64,000 nucleotides of DNA from Clostridia bacterium (GTDB taxonomy: Bacteria; Bacillota; Clostridia; Oscillospirales; CAG-272), in NCBI GenBank assembly GCA_017472285.1, contig JAFUQQ010000013.1, positions 1-64,000 of the forward strand, given 5' to 3'. Both the position numbers and the translations under genes were made by a program. Below the pieces are notes generated by a model. The model ran no database searches and was not told the DNA's origin. It saw only the letters and a list, made by a program, of their open reading frames with translations. Below, piece after piece: positions 52,566-62,077 of this stretch (the first letter of the stretch is position 1; each line of letters begins with the position of its first letter).

Positions 52566-53618
52566 TTACATATTGTTCTCAAATATTTCGCATAAAATAT
52601 GTGTGCCGATTGCATCGATTTTAGAAAAATCGATATGTTTGCCGTAAATGGCTTCCGTTTTTGCATGAAGTGTTCCCGCATCATGCAAAGCATCGAGCGC
52701 GCCTTGCACCAGAAGATCACGGCATTTTTCCGCAAAGCGCAGACGGTTTCTGCGCGCGGCAAGGGTTTCGCGGCGGATGAAACGCAGGCAGTTGACGGTC
52801 TTTTCGGCTTTTTCCGCTTGTTTTTCATCACAAACGGTAAAGAGAATGTTTTCGCCTTCGATGAAGATCGCTTCGGTACGCAAACGGCTGAGAGGTGTAC
52901 GGCAGACGGTCATGGCGATGCCTTTTGCCGAAAGTGCGCGGTAAAGACGGGACATGAAAAGATAAGCGAGTCCGTGTTTGCCGGTCACGGCGTATACTTT
53001 TTTTGCTTTTAGCCAAAGCGTATCCAGGGTCTTTTCGCCGTTTGTGCCGATCGCAGAAATATAACGGTGCGTTTCCCCGCCTTCTTTCATAAAATAAAAA
53101 GAAGATAGGAGCCGTCTGACAGCGGCATCGGCTTTTTCCGTCAGAAACAGCGGGGAAAGCAATGCTTCTCTTTCTTTTTCCATTTTGCCCGCTGCCGCAA
53201 GAAAACGGTATGCGCTCTGATATTTTTCGTTTTTTTCACGGATCTGCGCGGAGATTAGTTCTCTTTTTTCGGTCAATGCTTTTTCGTCAAAGGCTTCGCC
53301 GAGATTGACAATGCGTTCCGCCGCTCCCGGATAGATGGGATCGCAGACGTGAGGTGCCGTACCGTCCAAAATTGCCGTGCGGAGCGCGGGGATGAGGATG
53401 CCGTCCAAGGAATCGGTATCGGAAGAACAATAGATGTATTCCGTATCCAATCCCCGTTTTTCCGCCTCTGCACCGACTCGTTTCATCAGCGTGGATTTTC
53501 CCGAACCGGGACCGCCTTTAAGGATATAAATTCGTTTTTGTACGTCGGGAGAAAAAACTTCATTAAAAAGACTGTAAAAGCCTGCTTCCGTATTTGCGGC
53601 AGCAAAAAATTTCGTCAT
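52566..53618 (-). CDS. P-loop ATPase of the PRK06851 type, unknown function
   Basis: The 350-residue protein has two ATP-binding-like halves. The first Walker A is LKGGPGSGKSTLMKRVGAEA near 36-55, followed by DTEYIYCSSDTDSLDGI, and the second half has a degenerate AVTGKHGLAYLFMSRLYRAL. This tandem structure recalls the uncharacterised PRK06851 family of Clostridia. ATG at 53618 with AAAGGA ten bases upstream is preferred to the TTG at 53624. It stands alone between the PrsA-like operon promoter and a divergent PHP gene. Confidence 0.8.
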   Translation of the reverse strand: MTKFFAAANTEAGFYSLFNEVFSPDVQKRIYILKGGPGSGKSTLMKRVGAEAEKRGLDTEYIYCSSDTDSLDGILIPALRTAILDGTAPHVCDPIYPGAAERIVNLGEAFDEKALTEKRELISAQIREKNEKYQSAYRFLAAAGKMEKEREALLSPLFLTEKADAAVRRLLSSFYFMKEGGETHRYISAIGTNGEKTLDTLWLKAKKVYAVTGKHGLAYLFMSRLYRALSAKGIAMTVCRTPLSRLRTEAIFIEGENILFTVCDEKQAEKAEKTVNCLRFIRRETLAARRNRLRFAEKCRDLLVQGALDALHDAGTLHAKTEAIYGKHIDFSKIDAIGTHILCEIFENNM

Positions 53619-53688
53619 AGACAATCGTTCCTTTCGGTATTTCTCTTACAGTTTATGAAAAAATTTGGAAAATGCTACCTTTTACAGC

Positions 53689-53717
53689 TTTACAAAAATA
53701 TTTATTTATGATAAAAT
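53689..53717 (+). promoter_or_regulatory. Promoter of the PHP-domain gene
   Basis: TTTACA (53689-53694), a 17-base spacer and TAAAAT (53712-53717). Confidence 0.8.
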
Positions 53718-53796
53718 ACAAGCAGATCCTTTGCTTGAAAAAGCAAAAAATTCAAATCAAAATACAGAGAGATATATTCAGAAAGGAATCATGGGC

Positions 53797-55161
53797 ATGG
53801 AATTGATGAAACGAGAACTTTTGAATTATGATATTTTCCCGAAGGTTATTCCCGTTGGTAAAGAAACCGAGATCACCGTAAAACCCCTCGGCGGTCATGC
53901 GGCATTCGCAAAAAACAAGGAACATACCATTGCCATCCATACCACAACGGAAGGCAATCCCACGACCTATCCAAACCGTAAAAATTATGCGGAATATAAA
54001 ATGACGGTCGGGGACGACGGCTGTTTCCATATCGTTCATACCTTTGAAAAGGAATGTGAATATTATATCCGTATCATCGCGGATGACAAACGTATCGTTC
54101 AGCTTTCCGTTTATGCGGTACTTGATGATCTTGTCGGCAGATATCCTTATATCGGTGATATGCATATGCATTCCACCCGTTCGGATGGCAAGGAACATCC
54201 TTTTATCGTTGCGGCAAATTACCGTAAAGTCGGTTATGACTTTATGGCGATCACCGATCACAGAAAATATTATCCTTCTCTTGAAACCAAGCGTTTCTAT
54301 GAACCGCTCGGTCTTGACGTGAAATTTTATCCTGGTGAAGAAATCCATCTCCCCGGAAACGATATCCATATCGTGAATTTCGGCGGTGATTACAGTATCA
54401 ACGGACTTCTCGATTGTTCTCTCCAATATATCAATAAAGGAGCTGACCCTGAATGGCGTTCCATCACGGGCATCTGTCCCGATGTGATGACGGAAGAACA
54501 GTACCGCGCGGAAGTAAATGCCCTTGCAGAAACGCTCGATATTCCCGATAACGTGGAAAAATTCCCGTATGCTGCTTGTGTCTGGATTTGCAATCACATC
54601 AAAAAAGCAAACGGTCTCGGTATTTTCGCGCATCCGTATTGGATCAGCAACGTATATCAGGTTCCCGAAGATTTTACCGATCATATGTTTAAGACACATC
54701 CTTTCGATGCGTTTGAAATTTTCGGTGGTCTGACCTATTTCCAGCAGAACGGTTATCAGGTACAGAAATATCATGATTATCGTGCGCAAGGTATTCAAGT
54801 GCCGATTGTCGGCAATACCGATACCCATGGTTCAACGGCATATAACGCCGATTGGCATTCCGCACGTTCGATGGTTCTTGCGTATGCCAATACCCGCGAT
54901 GAGATCGTCGGTGCAGTCAAGAGCTTCTATAACGTTGCCATTCAGGATATCAAAAATCACGTGGAAGTTCTCGGTACGCTCCGCATGATGAAATACTGCT
55001 GGTTCCTCTACGAACATTATCTTCCCATTCACGATGAGCTTTGTTTTGAAGAAGGTCGTTTGATGAAAGAATATGCTTGCGGCGATACCGAAGCGGGTGA
55101 AGATCTCCGCCGTATCTCCGGCAGAATGGATAAGCTCCGCCGTAAATATTTTGCGTTCTGA
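53797..55161 (+). CDS. PHP-domain metal-dependent phosphoesterase-like protein
   Basis: The 454-residue protein has an N-terminal beta domain of about 120 residues and a PHP domain with the metal motifs DMHMHSTRSDG, FMAITDHR, GEEIHLPGNDIHIVNFGG, GIFAHPYW and GNTDTHGS. PHP proteins hydrolyse phosphate esters, and this long form with the extra N-terminal domain is uncharacterised. The ATG at 53797 is eight bases after AAAGGA; the ATG at 53791 is also possible. It converges on a GH94 gene across a shared terminator. Confidence 0.87.
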   Translation: MELMKRELLNYDIFPKVIPVGKETEITVKPLGGHAAFAKNKEHTIAIHTTTEGNPTTYPNRKNYAEYKMTVGDDGCFHIVHTFEKECEYYIRIIADDKRIVQLSVYAVLDDLVGRYPYIGDMHMHSTRSDGKEHPFIVAANYRKVGYDFMAITDHRKYYPSLETKRFYEPLGLDVKFYPGEEIHLPGNDIHIVNFGGDYSINGLLDCSLQYINKGADPEWRSITGICPDVMTEEQYRAEVNALAETLDIPDNVEKFPYAACVWICNHIKKANGLGIFAHPYWISNVYQVPEDFTDHMFKTHPFDAFEIFGGLTYFQQNGYQVQKYHDYRAQGIQVPIVGNTDTHGSTAYNADWHSARSMVLAYANTRDEIVGAVKSFYNVAIQDIKNHVEVLGTLRMMKYCWFLYEHYLPIHDELCFEEGRLMKEYACGDTEAGEDLRRISGRMDKLRRKYFAF

Positions 55162-55228
55162 TCTTCTTTTCTTGAACGCCGGGGAAAAGAATCAAAAGAA
55201 AACGCAAGCGCAACGCGCTTGACCTCAA

Positions 55229-55264
55229 TAAAGAAAACCCTCGCAACAGCGAGGGTTTTCTTTA
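55229..55264. terminator. Bidirectional terminator between PHP and GH94 genes
   Basis: AAAGAAAACCCTCGC-AACA-GCGAGGGTTTTCTTT is perfectly paired. Confidence 0.88.
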
Positions 55265-55273
55265 TGATGCAGA

Positions 55274-57565
55274 TCAATCTTTTTTGCCGATCTTAACTTC
55301 AACTTTGAGTGTTTTGCCTGCGATGGGCGCGATGATATTGCCATCGATCACATTGCCGTCAACCTTGATCTCGAGGACGTCTGTACCTGTGCCGTCACCC
55401 TTGAAGGTGATATCAAATGTGCAATCGCGCATGACTTTCACGATGCTACATTCATTCCAGCAAAGCGGCAGACAAGGATCGATGCGCAGACCTTCGATTT
55501 CGGGATGCATACCGAAGATAAATTCCACAACGCTCTTGAGCATCCAGGAGCTGGAAGCAGTACGCCAGCTCTGACCGGGTGTACCTGCACGGTAGCCAAC
55601 TTCGGGAGCGAAATAGGAGTTATACATTGCGTAAGGTTCACCACAGGTCTGACCGATTGTGCCGTCATCATAGGTCTGATCCCAAGGAAGCATCTTGCGA
55701 AGACCTTCTTCCACGCGGTCGGGACGGCGGAGGATACTGTCAACAGCGAGCTTCCAAGCAGAAGGATGGAGGTAGATACCGCCGTTATCCTGTACGCCGG
55801 GGAATTTTTCAGCCATGGAACCGATATAAGGACGCTGATAGGAATATGCGGGATAGGAAAGACGGATACCGATGGGCGTTTCGAGGAGTTCTTCTGCTTT
55901 ATCCATCACAGCAGCACCTTTTTCCATGCCTGCAAGAACTGCCCACATCTGCGGATTCAGGAAGATCTGACCTTCATCGCAATCGGAGGAGCCCATGATG
56001 ATATCATCGTCGGTACGCGCGTAAATGTAGTAGCCGCCCTTTTCGTCATAACCGTAAGCATCGATCTTCTTTGTCATATCGTCAACGCGTTCGAGTGCGA
56101 GCTTCGCATCGTCTTCTTTGCCGAGCATTCTTGCGACTTCTGCAAACATCTTGCCCGCTCTGACCCAAGCGATGGAAAGCCATACGGAAACGCCTTTGCC
56201 TTTCAGACCTGCATTGTTGATACAGTCGTTCCAGTCACCGCCCCAGATACGTACAAGACCGTAATTACCTTGGAAATTATAAAGGAAATCGACGGAACGT
56301 CTGATATGTTCATAAACGGAATATTCTTCTTCTGTATCGTTGAATTTGACGGTTTCATAAAGCAAAGAAGGATCGCCAAGCTCTTTGATGATGGTGTTGA
56401 CCGCGTAAGTCATCCAAACGGTATTATCTGCGAAATTATTATCTTTGATTCTACCGTCAGCGATCGTACGAGGTGCATAACCGCTCTGATACTGATAAGA
56501 AAGAACGCGTTTCATTCTTTCCCAAGCGAGCTTCGGATTGACACAAGCCAGACATTCCGTGTCACTTGTCATGTCACGGTAGCCGTTATGACGAACACGC
56601 GCCCAACGGGAACCCATATGTGCTGCGTATTTCATCCAGCCGTTGATGAGATGGTCGAAATCTTTCCAAGGTGTTTTAATAGAAACACCGCTGAGGTCTG
56701 CCGCATATTTTGCTGTCATTGCCGCGAAATCTGCTTCGACACCTTCTGCTGTGGGAGATGTGATTTCATCAAAATTGTCCATAGCAATGCCGAGCTGATA
56801 ATGAACGGTCTTTGTTTCGCCGGGAGCGAGCGTTACGGTATTCTGCAAAGCAAGACAAAGTTTTTCGGAGTTACAATCGGTATTGGTGCAGCCGCCGTTC
56901 TTACGGAGTGCTACGGGATGCTGTTCATCACCGAAAGGACCGATGAATGCGTTGCGTCTGGAATCGAAACCTGTGATCTCCTCGGAGGATGTCATATAGC
57001 AATAGATCTTGCGATTGGTCTTGGACCAAAGAGGACGGTAATCTTTTGCATAGACGGCTTTCTTTTCTTCGTTGAAGCCGCCCTGACCGAGGCTATAACA
57101 TTGCGGACGGTATGTGCCGTCAACTTCTGTCTTTGCGTAAGAAACGAGATTCAGTGTACGAGTGGTATCGCCGTTATTGGTGATCGTTACACTCCAAAGC
57201 TCGCGTCTGCCTTCGTTGGGAACGAAAATACGGACGGTGCTTGTGATATCCTTATAAGAAAGGGTGATCGTGCTGAAGCCTGTCGCATGGTTGCAAGCAT
57301 AATCCGTATAACCGTAATCGAGAGGAAGTCCGAAAAGGCTCCAATAAGCGTTATCTTCCGCAAGGAAAATATTTCTGTTGGAAAGAAGAAGGATTCTTCT
57401 GCCGAGGTCGTCCTGACAAAGACCTTCGCCAAAGCCAACCTGAGATGTGAAACTTACATATTCATTGTTGAACATGTAATTATACCAATGACGGGGCGTT
57501 TCCGGCTCCGTAATGGTATACGAATCGTCTGCGTTAAAGTGTCCGTACCATTTGAATTCTGCCAT
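55274..57565 (-). CDS. GH94 family glycoside phosphorylase (cellobiose/chitobiose phosphorylase-like)
   Basis: These cytoplasmic enzymes split disaccharides with phosphate, saving ATP. The 763-residue protein has the GT36 beta-sandwich start (RHWYNYMFNNEYVSFTSQVG, GYTDYACNHATGFSTITLSY) and the alpha/alpha-barrel with the catalytic aspartate in RIWGGDWNDCINNAG, then SSDCDEGQIFLNPQMWAVLAG and GIYLHPSAWKLAVDSILRR. The start MAEFKWYGHF has AAAGG upstream. The substrate cannot be read from the sequence, although the GGDWND motif and length fit cellobiose- or cellodextrin-type members. No sugar transporter is adjacent. Confidence 0.92.
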   Translation of the reverse strand: MAEFKWYGHFNADDSYTITEPETPRHWYNYMFNNEYVSFTSQVGFGEGLCQDDLGRRILLLSNRNIFLAEDNAYWSLFGLPLDYGYTDYACNHATGFSTITLSYKDITSTVRIFVPNEGRRELWSVTITNNGDTTRTLNLVSYAKTEVDGTYRPQCYSLGQGGFNEEKKAVYAKDYRPLWSKTNRKIYCYMTSSEEITGFDSRRNAFIGPFGDEQHPVALRKNGGCTNTDCNSEKLCLALQNTVTLAPGETKTVHYQLGIAMDNFDEITSPTAEGVEADFAAMTAKYAADLSGVSIKTPWKDFDHLINGWMKYAAHMGSRWARVRHNGYRDMTSDTECLACVNPKLAWERMKRVLSYQYQSGYAPRTIADGRIKDNNFADNTVWMTYAVNTIIKELGDPSLLYETVKFNDTEEEYSVYEHIRRSVDFLYNFQGNYGLVRIWGGDWNDCINNAGLKGKGVSVWLSIAWVRAGKMFAEVARMLGKEDDAKLALERVDDMTKKIDAYGYDEKGGYYIYARTDDDIIMGSSDCDEGQIFLNPQMWAVLAGMEKGAAVMDKAEELLETPIGIRLSYPAYSYQRPYIGSMAEKFPGVQDNGGIYLHPSAWKLAVDSILRRPDRVEEGLRKMLPWDQTYDDGTIGQTCGEPYAMYNSYFAPEVGYRAGTPGQSWRTASSSWMLKSVVEFIFGMHPEIEGLRIDPCLPLCWNECSIVKVMRDCTFDITFKGDGTGTDVLEIKVDGNVIDGNIIAPIAGKTLKVEVKIGKKD

Positions 57566-57975
57566 AGCAATAACCAAACCTTTCTGATAAATATTTATAT
57601 TTAATTTTGTTTTTGATTTTGTTTTTGATGTACTTTTCTTGTGTAAAGAAAAGTACCAAAAGATACACAAGCGTTCCGCTTGACCGAGGGTGCCGATTTT
57701 TAAAGTTTTATTATTTGAGTCTGCACACGGTAGTCATAAGTGCGGGAAGGGAAAGAAAAGAAATCTTTGCCAAAATAAAGTGCGCGTTCTTCAAGTTCGC
57801 AAAACATTTACCGCCATGCGCCTATCAGGCGGAAAGTAGCCTGATATGAAGCATGGTGACTCCGTAACAAATCTGCACCCGCGATCGAACTGCAAGTTCG
57901 TCTGCTTCTTTTTGCAACTTTTTCTTTCAGACAAAGAAAAAGTTGAGAAACCCATAGAGAAAAAACAAAATAATA
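57566..57975. repeat. Palindrome-rich gap between GH94 and G5/M23 genes
   Basis: It holds GTACTTTTCTT/AAAGAAAAGTAC (57630-57656), ATCAGGC/GCCTGAT (57827-57847), CGAACT-GCA-AGTTCG (57884-57898) and CAACTTTTTCTTT/AAAGAAAAAGTTG (57915-57945). The last two are inverse copies of blocks at 34303-34362. No gene is supported, and I found no convincing GH94 promoter. Confidence 0.75.
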
Positions 57976-59451
57976 TCAATTCCAATACGGCAAATATTTT
58001 CTGGGATCAACGGTAACGTAAGAACTGCCCTGTTTGATGCGGATCTCAAAATGTAGATGTGTGCCTGCGAGGGGATCGCTCGCGGTGGGTGCGGGATTGA
58101 CTCTGCCCGTATTGCCGCTGTAACCAATGACCTGTCCGCCCGAAACGCGCTGACCGACGGAAACGGTCTTGCTTTTCAGATGCGCGTAATAGGAACGCAT
58201 ACCGTCGTCGTGTTCGATCACGACGTATGTGCCATAAGTCCAGAGAATATTGTCCGTGGAAAAATAACCTTCGTTATAAGCGGCAATGACCGTGCCGCTT
58301 TTAATTGCGCAGATGGGCTCACCGTACCATACGCCGAAATCCAGAGCGCGATGGGATGAACTGAAACTTTGCGTTACAGGATAATTATAACCGCCGTGCG
58401 CAGCATCGCGGAAGGGCATATAATACGTTTCTTCTTTTTTTGTGCCGATGATGATGACTTCTTCCACGGGAGCTACTGTTTTTTCGGAAATGATTTCACG
58501 GGAGGATTCGTTTCCTTTATAATATGTAATTTGATACGTTTTTTCCGTATATCCGTTTACACCTGCCGTTTTCAGTTTTTTCAGACCGTAATCAAGGGTT
58601 TCATCATATTCATACCGTGTCGTATATGCGACGGGATTTTCTTTGACCGTTTCGGTTTTCTCCGTGACGATTGGCTTGGTACCAATGCGGATAACTTCAT
58701 TAACGGGAGCAAAAACGGAAGATGATATGAGTTTTCTCGAAATTTCTTTATTGTTTTCATACGTTATGAGATAAGTCTGAAGTGTATAACCGTTTTTACC
58801 TGTTGTTACAACGTTCCTTTCATCTTCATAGCGGGTATCATCATAAGTATATACCGTTTCAAAGGGGATGACGTTCGTCGTTTGGTTTTCCATTTTTTCC
58901 GTTCTGACGATTTTCATGCCGATGAGTACGACGGCATCCACACGTTCCGTCAATATTTCTCTTGTTTGCGAAACGTCGGTAACGGTATCGTTTTCATAAG
59001 TCGTGACAGTCGTTACTTTGATCTTGCCGTCAACGCCTTTTTGTTTCTGAACGTGCGTACCTTTTTCATGGTCGGCGGAATATTCATATCTTGTCTGAAA
59101 TGCTTCTGTGACGATCTCCTCGGTGATCTCCGTGCGGACAGAAACGACCTTTTCGGTTTCCGCCTCGGTTTTGGAGGTTTCTTCTGTGACGGCGGTATCG
59201 GGAACGACGGGAGAGGGAACAGTTGTCTGCGCGGTCTGCGTTTGCGTGGTTTGAGAAGATGCTGTTGTTTCGGATGCGATGAGATCGAAAAATTCCGATT
59301 GAGAAACGTAAGTCTGCTCTGCGGGCGGAAGCTCGGGGATCTGTGCGTTGTCTGCACAGGAAGTCAATTGAAGTGCGGTTGCGGCTGCGAGGAATGAGAG
59401 GAAAACGGTCTTTCTTTCGCGTCTTCCGAAACTGTTGTCATGAAATTTCAT
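57976..59451 (-). CDS. Lipoprotein with G5 domains and C-terminal M23 peptidase domain
   Basis: The 491-residue protein has a signal ending LQLTSC (start MKFHDNSFGRRERKTVFLSF), a Thr/Ser/Glu-rich linker, three G5-like repeats (each with a V-x-x-(V/I)-(I/V)-x-I-G-T/M-K core, such as PVNEVIRIGTKPIV and PVEEVIIIGTKKEE) and a LytM/M23 domain with HRALDFG and the metal motif THLHFEIR. It probably cuts peptide cross-links of peptidoglycan. AAGGAGA lies eleven bases before the ATG, and a promoter ends 38 bases before the ATG. A longer reading upstream crosses the promoter. Confidence 0.9.
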   Translation of the reverse strand: MKFHDNSFGRRERKTVFLSFLAAATALQLTSCADNAQIPELPPAEQTYVSQSEFFDLIASETTASSQTTQTQTAQTTVPSPVVPDTAVTEETSKTEAETEKVVSVRTEITEEIVTEAFQTRYEYSADHEKGTHVQKQKGVDGKIKVTTVTTYENDTVTDVSQTREILTERVDAVVLIGMKIVRTEKMENQTTNVIPFETVYTYDDTRYEDERNVVTTGKNGYTLQTYLITYENNKEISRKLISSSVFAPVNEVIRIGTKPIVTEKTETVKENPVAYTTRYEYDETLDYGLKKLKTAGVNGYTEKTYQITYYKGNESSREIISEKTVAPVEEVIIIGTKKEETYYMPFRDAAHGGYNYPVTQSFSSSHRALDFGVWYGEPICAIKSGTVIAAYNEGYFSTDNILWTYGTYVVIEHDDGMRSYYAHLKSKTVSVGQRVSGGQVIGYSGNTGRVNPAPTASDPLAGTHLHFEIRIKQGSSYVTVDPRKYLPYWN

Positions 59452-59488
59452 CTTTGGAAAGTTCTCCTTTTTTTGTATTGATGAGACA

Positions 59489-59517
59489 ATTATAAACCAC
59501 CTTTTGTTTTCCATCAA
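59489..59517 (-). promoter_or_regulatory. Promoter of the G5/M23 gene (proximal)
   Basis: On the minus strand TTGATG (59517-59512), a 17-base spacer and TATAAT (59494-59489). Confidence 0.75.
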
Positions 59518-59668
59518 TGCAAAATGATTTCCTTGCGAGGTTGATCTTTCCATCCTGAATCATATCCATACCGATCGGAAACGAAAAGAAAACAATTTCA
59601 TAAAAAAGAAAAGAAATTTTCAAAGAAGCTTTACAAATCATGAAATGATATCCATGCCGCTTTCCTTT

Positions 59669-59697
59669 ATTATACCTTATAATTCCAAAATATTCAA
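59669..59697 (-). promoter_or_regulatory. Second minus-strand promoter, distal to the G5/M23 gene
   Basis: TTGAAT (59697-59692), a 17-base spacer and TATAAT (59674-59669). It would give the G5/M23 gene a leader of about 210 bases or drive an unannotated RNA. Confidence 0.65.
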
Positions 59698-59769
59698 CAG
59701 GAAAAAGAAATTTTTTGCAACCGTTTCCAAACTCATCGAAAAAGAGAAACAAGGGTCGATGCCCTTGTT

Positions 59770-60456
59770 TCAGATATCATATTTGATTTTGATTCTGCCG
59801 AGTTTTTCTCCGAAGGGTTTCGCAAGAAAGAACAAAAAGAGAAAATTGGAGAGGGTATAGAGGATCGTATGCGGCAGAGCCGTCAGGATGGCGGCGAGAT
59901 AAAGCTCTGCTTGCAGACCGCTGTTATACCAGAGGACCGTCCATACGTCCATGACCAAGGAAAAGACGATGCCCGAAAAAACACCGTAGAGCATGAGCAG
60001 AACACGGCTTTTTTGGAGCGGTTTTTGCAGATAACCCGCGATCAGACCGATCATTCCCCAGGCAAGCATCTGGAACGGTGTCCAAGGTCCTTGTCCGAAA
60101 TAGAAATTGGAGATCAAGGCGGAAAGTGCGCCGACCATAAATCCCGATTCACCTCCGAGCCAGACTGCCGTAATGACCGTCAGAGCCGTAACGGGCTTGA
60201 AAAAGGGAATGAATCTGCCGACGACGGAGAGCGCGATCATGACCGAAACGATCACAAGCCGTCTTGCGCCGATTTTTTTTCGTTCAAATCCGGCGGCAAA
60301 GAGCAGAAGTGTCAGAATCGCGATGAAAAAAGAAATAAAGATATGTTTTTTTTCATCAAAAACGAGTGTGCCGAAGATCGCAGCCGAGGGAATCAGTACA
60401 AAAGGAATCACCATCTTTAAGATGCGGCGGAGGCGTTTGCTTCTGATCTCGATCAT
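59770..60456 (-). CDS. ECF transporter S component (substrate-binding membrane subunit)
   Basis: The 228-residue protein has about six helices and the pattern RRLVIVSVMIALSVVGRFIP, LTVITAVWLGGESGFMVGAL and LISNFYFGQGPWTPFQMLAW, typical of S components of the CbrT/cobalamin-like and related types. The first 60 residues form two extra N-terminal helices. It is directly downstream of the fused ATPase (the ATG is one base past its stop), so it belongs to this ECF system. The substrate is probably a vitamin. A transcobalamin-like neighbour points to cobalamin or a related corrinoid (inference). Confidence 0.85.
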   Translation of the reverse strand: MIEIRSKRLRRILKMVIPFVLIPSAAIFGTLVFDEKKHIFISFFIAILTLLLFAAGFERKKIGARRLVIVSVMIALSVVGRFIPFFKPVTALTVITAVWLGGESGFMVGALSALISNFYFGQGPWTPFQMLAWGMIGLIAGYLQKPLQKSRVLLMLYGVFSGIVFSLVMDVWTVLWYNSGLQAELYLAAILTALPHTILYTLSNFLFLFFLAKPFGEKLGRIKIKYDI

Positions 60457-60457
60457 A

Positions 60458-62077
60458 TCAGGACTCCTTTCTTCCGTTCAACCGGCAAAGCTCTGTGATA
60501 TCCTCGACCGTGACGGCATGGTCAAAAAAGCCTTTGCTCATTCGGAAAGCCGCCGTCGTATAGAAACGGTTTTCTGAGAAAAATCCGCGCGGTGTGCCGA
60601 CGGAAACGATATCGCCGCGGAAAAACAAAGCGCATCGATCCGCGCACAGCGCGGCAAATTCCACGTCATGCGTGACGATCAGGAGCGTCAAACCTTTGGC
60701 TTTCAAATCGCGGATGACGTTGAGGAGCGCAAGCTTCTTTTTCGCATCAAGTCCTTTGGTCGGTTCGTCCATCAGCAGTAATTTCGGTTTTGCCGCCAGC
60801 GTTTTGGCAAGGGCAAGAAGCTGTTGTTCGCCGCCCGAAAGATCATAGGGATGCCGTTCATAAAGATGGGAAAGGGAAAAGGGAAGTTCCTGTTCCGCGA
60901 CAGAAGCATCTTCCAATTCTTCACGAACGGTATTTCTTAAAAATACGCTTTGCACGTCTTGCGGCAGAAGCGCAAGACAATTTTGATAAAGACTTTGCCC
61001 TGTATATGCTTTCAGTTTTTTGCCGAATACACGGATCTGTCCGCCATAAATTTTTCGGATTCCCGCCGCACAGGAAAGAGCCGTCGTTTTTCCCGAACCG
61101 TTACCGCCGAGAATACAGAAAATCTCATTTTCATAAACGGTGAGATTCGTTTCATGCAGAACGTCGGGAAGCTCCTTTTCGTATCGGAAGCAGACATTCT
61201 GAAATTCCAGAGCTTTTTCTTTTTTGTGAATATCCTCCTGCGGAGGAATTTGACGGATATCGTTGCGAAAATTGTTCTCTAAAAAATTTCTGCCTTCGCG
61301 GAGCGTCAAGGGGCAGACTCCCTTTCCCGAAAGCGCATGATACAGTCTTGCGGCTGTGGGCATGGCGGGAAGCAGGCTGTCATCTGCGGAAAGCGTTCCG
61401 ATCACGTCACGGGGAGCGCCGTTTTTCAGAAGCGCGCCGTTTTCCATGATGAGAAGCCGATCACACATCGGAATCAATTCTTCCAGACGGTGTTCCGCGA
61501 TCAGAACCGTCAGGGAAAGATCGCGGTTGAGTTTTTTCAGCGTACCGAGAAAATCGGAGGTTGCGATCGGATCGAGCTGTGAAGTCGGCTCGTCAAGGAT
61601 CAGGATATCGGGATCCATGACCATGACGGATGCGAGATTCAGAAGCTGTTTCTGACCGCCCGAGAGCGTGGAAACGTCGCGTTCAAACCAATCTTCGATA
61701 CCGAAATACGATGCCATTTCCGCCACTCTGCGCGCGATCACGTTCTGCGGTAAGCCGAGATTTTCAAGCCCGAAGGCAAGCTCCGAATATACTTTATCCG
61801 TAACGAGCTGTTCATCGGGACGTTGCATCACAAAACCGATACGTGCCGCCGATACCGTTTCGATCGCCTCATTTTTCAGAAAAATCTCGCCGTTTTCCGT
61901 TCCGCGCGGTGTGATCTGCCGTTTGAGAAGGCGCAGAAGCGTGGATTTTCCGCTCCCCGTTGCGCCGCAAAGGACGGTAAACGCACCTTCTTCGATCGAA
62001 AAAGATACGTTTTTCACAGCGCTTTCTTCGCAAAGCGGATAAGTAAAGGTCAGATCTTTGACCGTAAGTATTGCCAT
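60458..62077 (-). CDS. ECF transporter energizing subunit, two ATPase domains fused
   Basis: The 539-residue protein joins two ABC ATPases that in many bacteria are separate EcfA1 and EcfA2. Domain 1 has LCGATGSGKSTLLRLLKRQ, RPDEQLVTDKVYSELAFGL and STLSGGQKQLLNLASVMVM. Domain 2 has LGGNGSGKTTALSCAAGIRK and LSGGEQQLLALAKTLAAKPK. The start MAILTVKDLTF follows GGGGGAAAAA and overlaps the T-component gene by 28 bases. It powers the membrane subunits encoded on either side. Confidence 0.94.
   Translation of the reverse strand: MAILTVKDLTFTYPLCEESAVKNVSFSIEEGAFTVLCGATGSGKSTLLRLLKRQITPRGTENGEIFLKNEAIETVSAARIGFVMQRPDEQLVTDKVYSELAFGLENLGLPQNVIARRVAEMASYFGIEDWFERDVSTLSGGQKQLLNLASVMVMDPDILILDEPTSQLDPIATSDFLGTLKKLNRDLSLTVLIAEHRLEELIPMCDRLLIMENGALLKNGAPRDVIGTLSADDSLLPAMPTAARLYHALSGKGVCPLTLREGRNFLENNFRNDIRQIPPQEDIHKKEKALEFQNVCFRYEKELPDVLHETNLTVYENEIFCILGGNGSGKTTALSCAAGIRKIYGGQIRVFGKKLKAYTGQSLYQNCLALLPQDVQSVFLRNTVREELEDASVAEQELPFSLSHLYERHPYDLSGGEQQLLALAKTLAAKPKLLLMDEPTKGLDAKKKLALLNVIRDLKAKGLTLLIVTHDVEFAALCADRCALFFRGDIVSVGTPRGFFSENRFYTTAAFRMSKGFFDHAVTVEDITELCRLNGRKES

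Noticed and set aside
55505..57604. A 699-codon open frame antisense to the GH94 gene
   Set aside because: The GH94 gene is certain from its motifs. The antisense frame is a codon-usage shadow with no recognisable domain.
59438..59752. A 104-codon minus-strand frame upstream of the G5/M23 gene
   Set aside because: It lacks a ribosome binding site, crosses the proximal promoter and overlaps the real start. Its sequence shows no domain.
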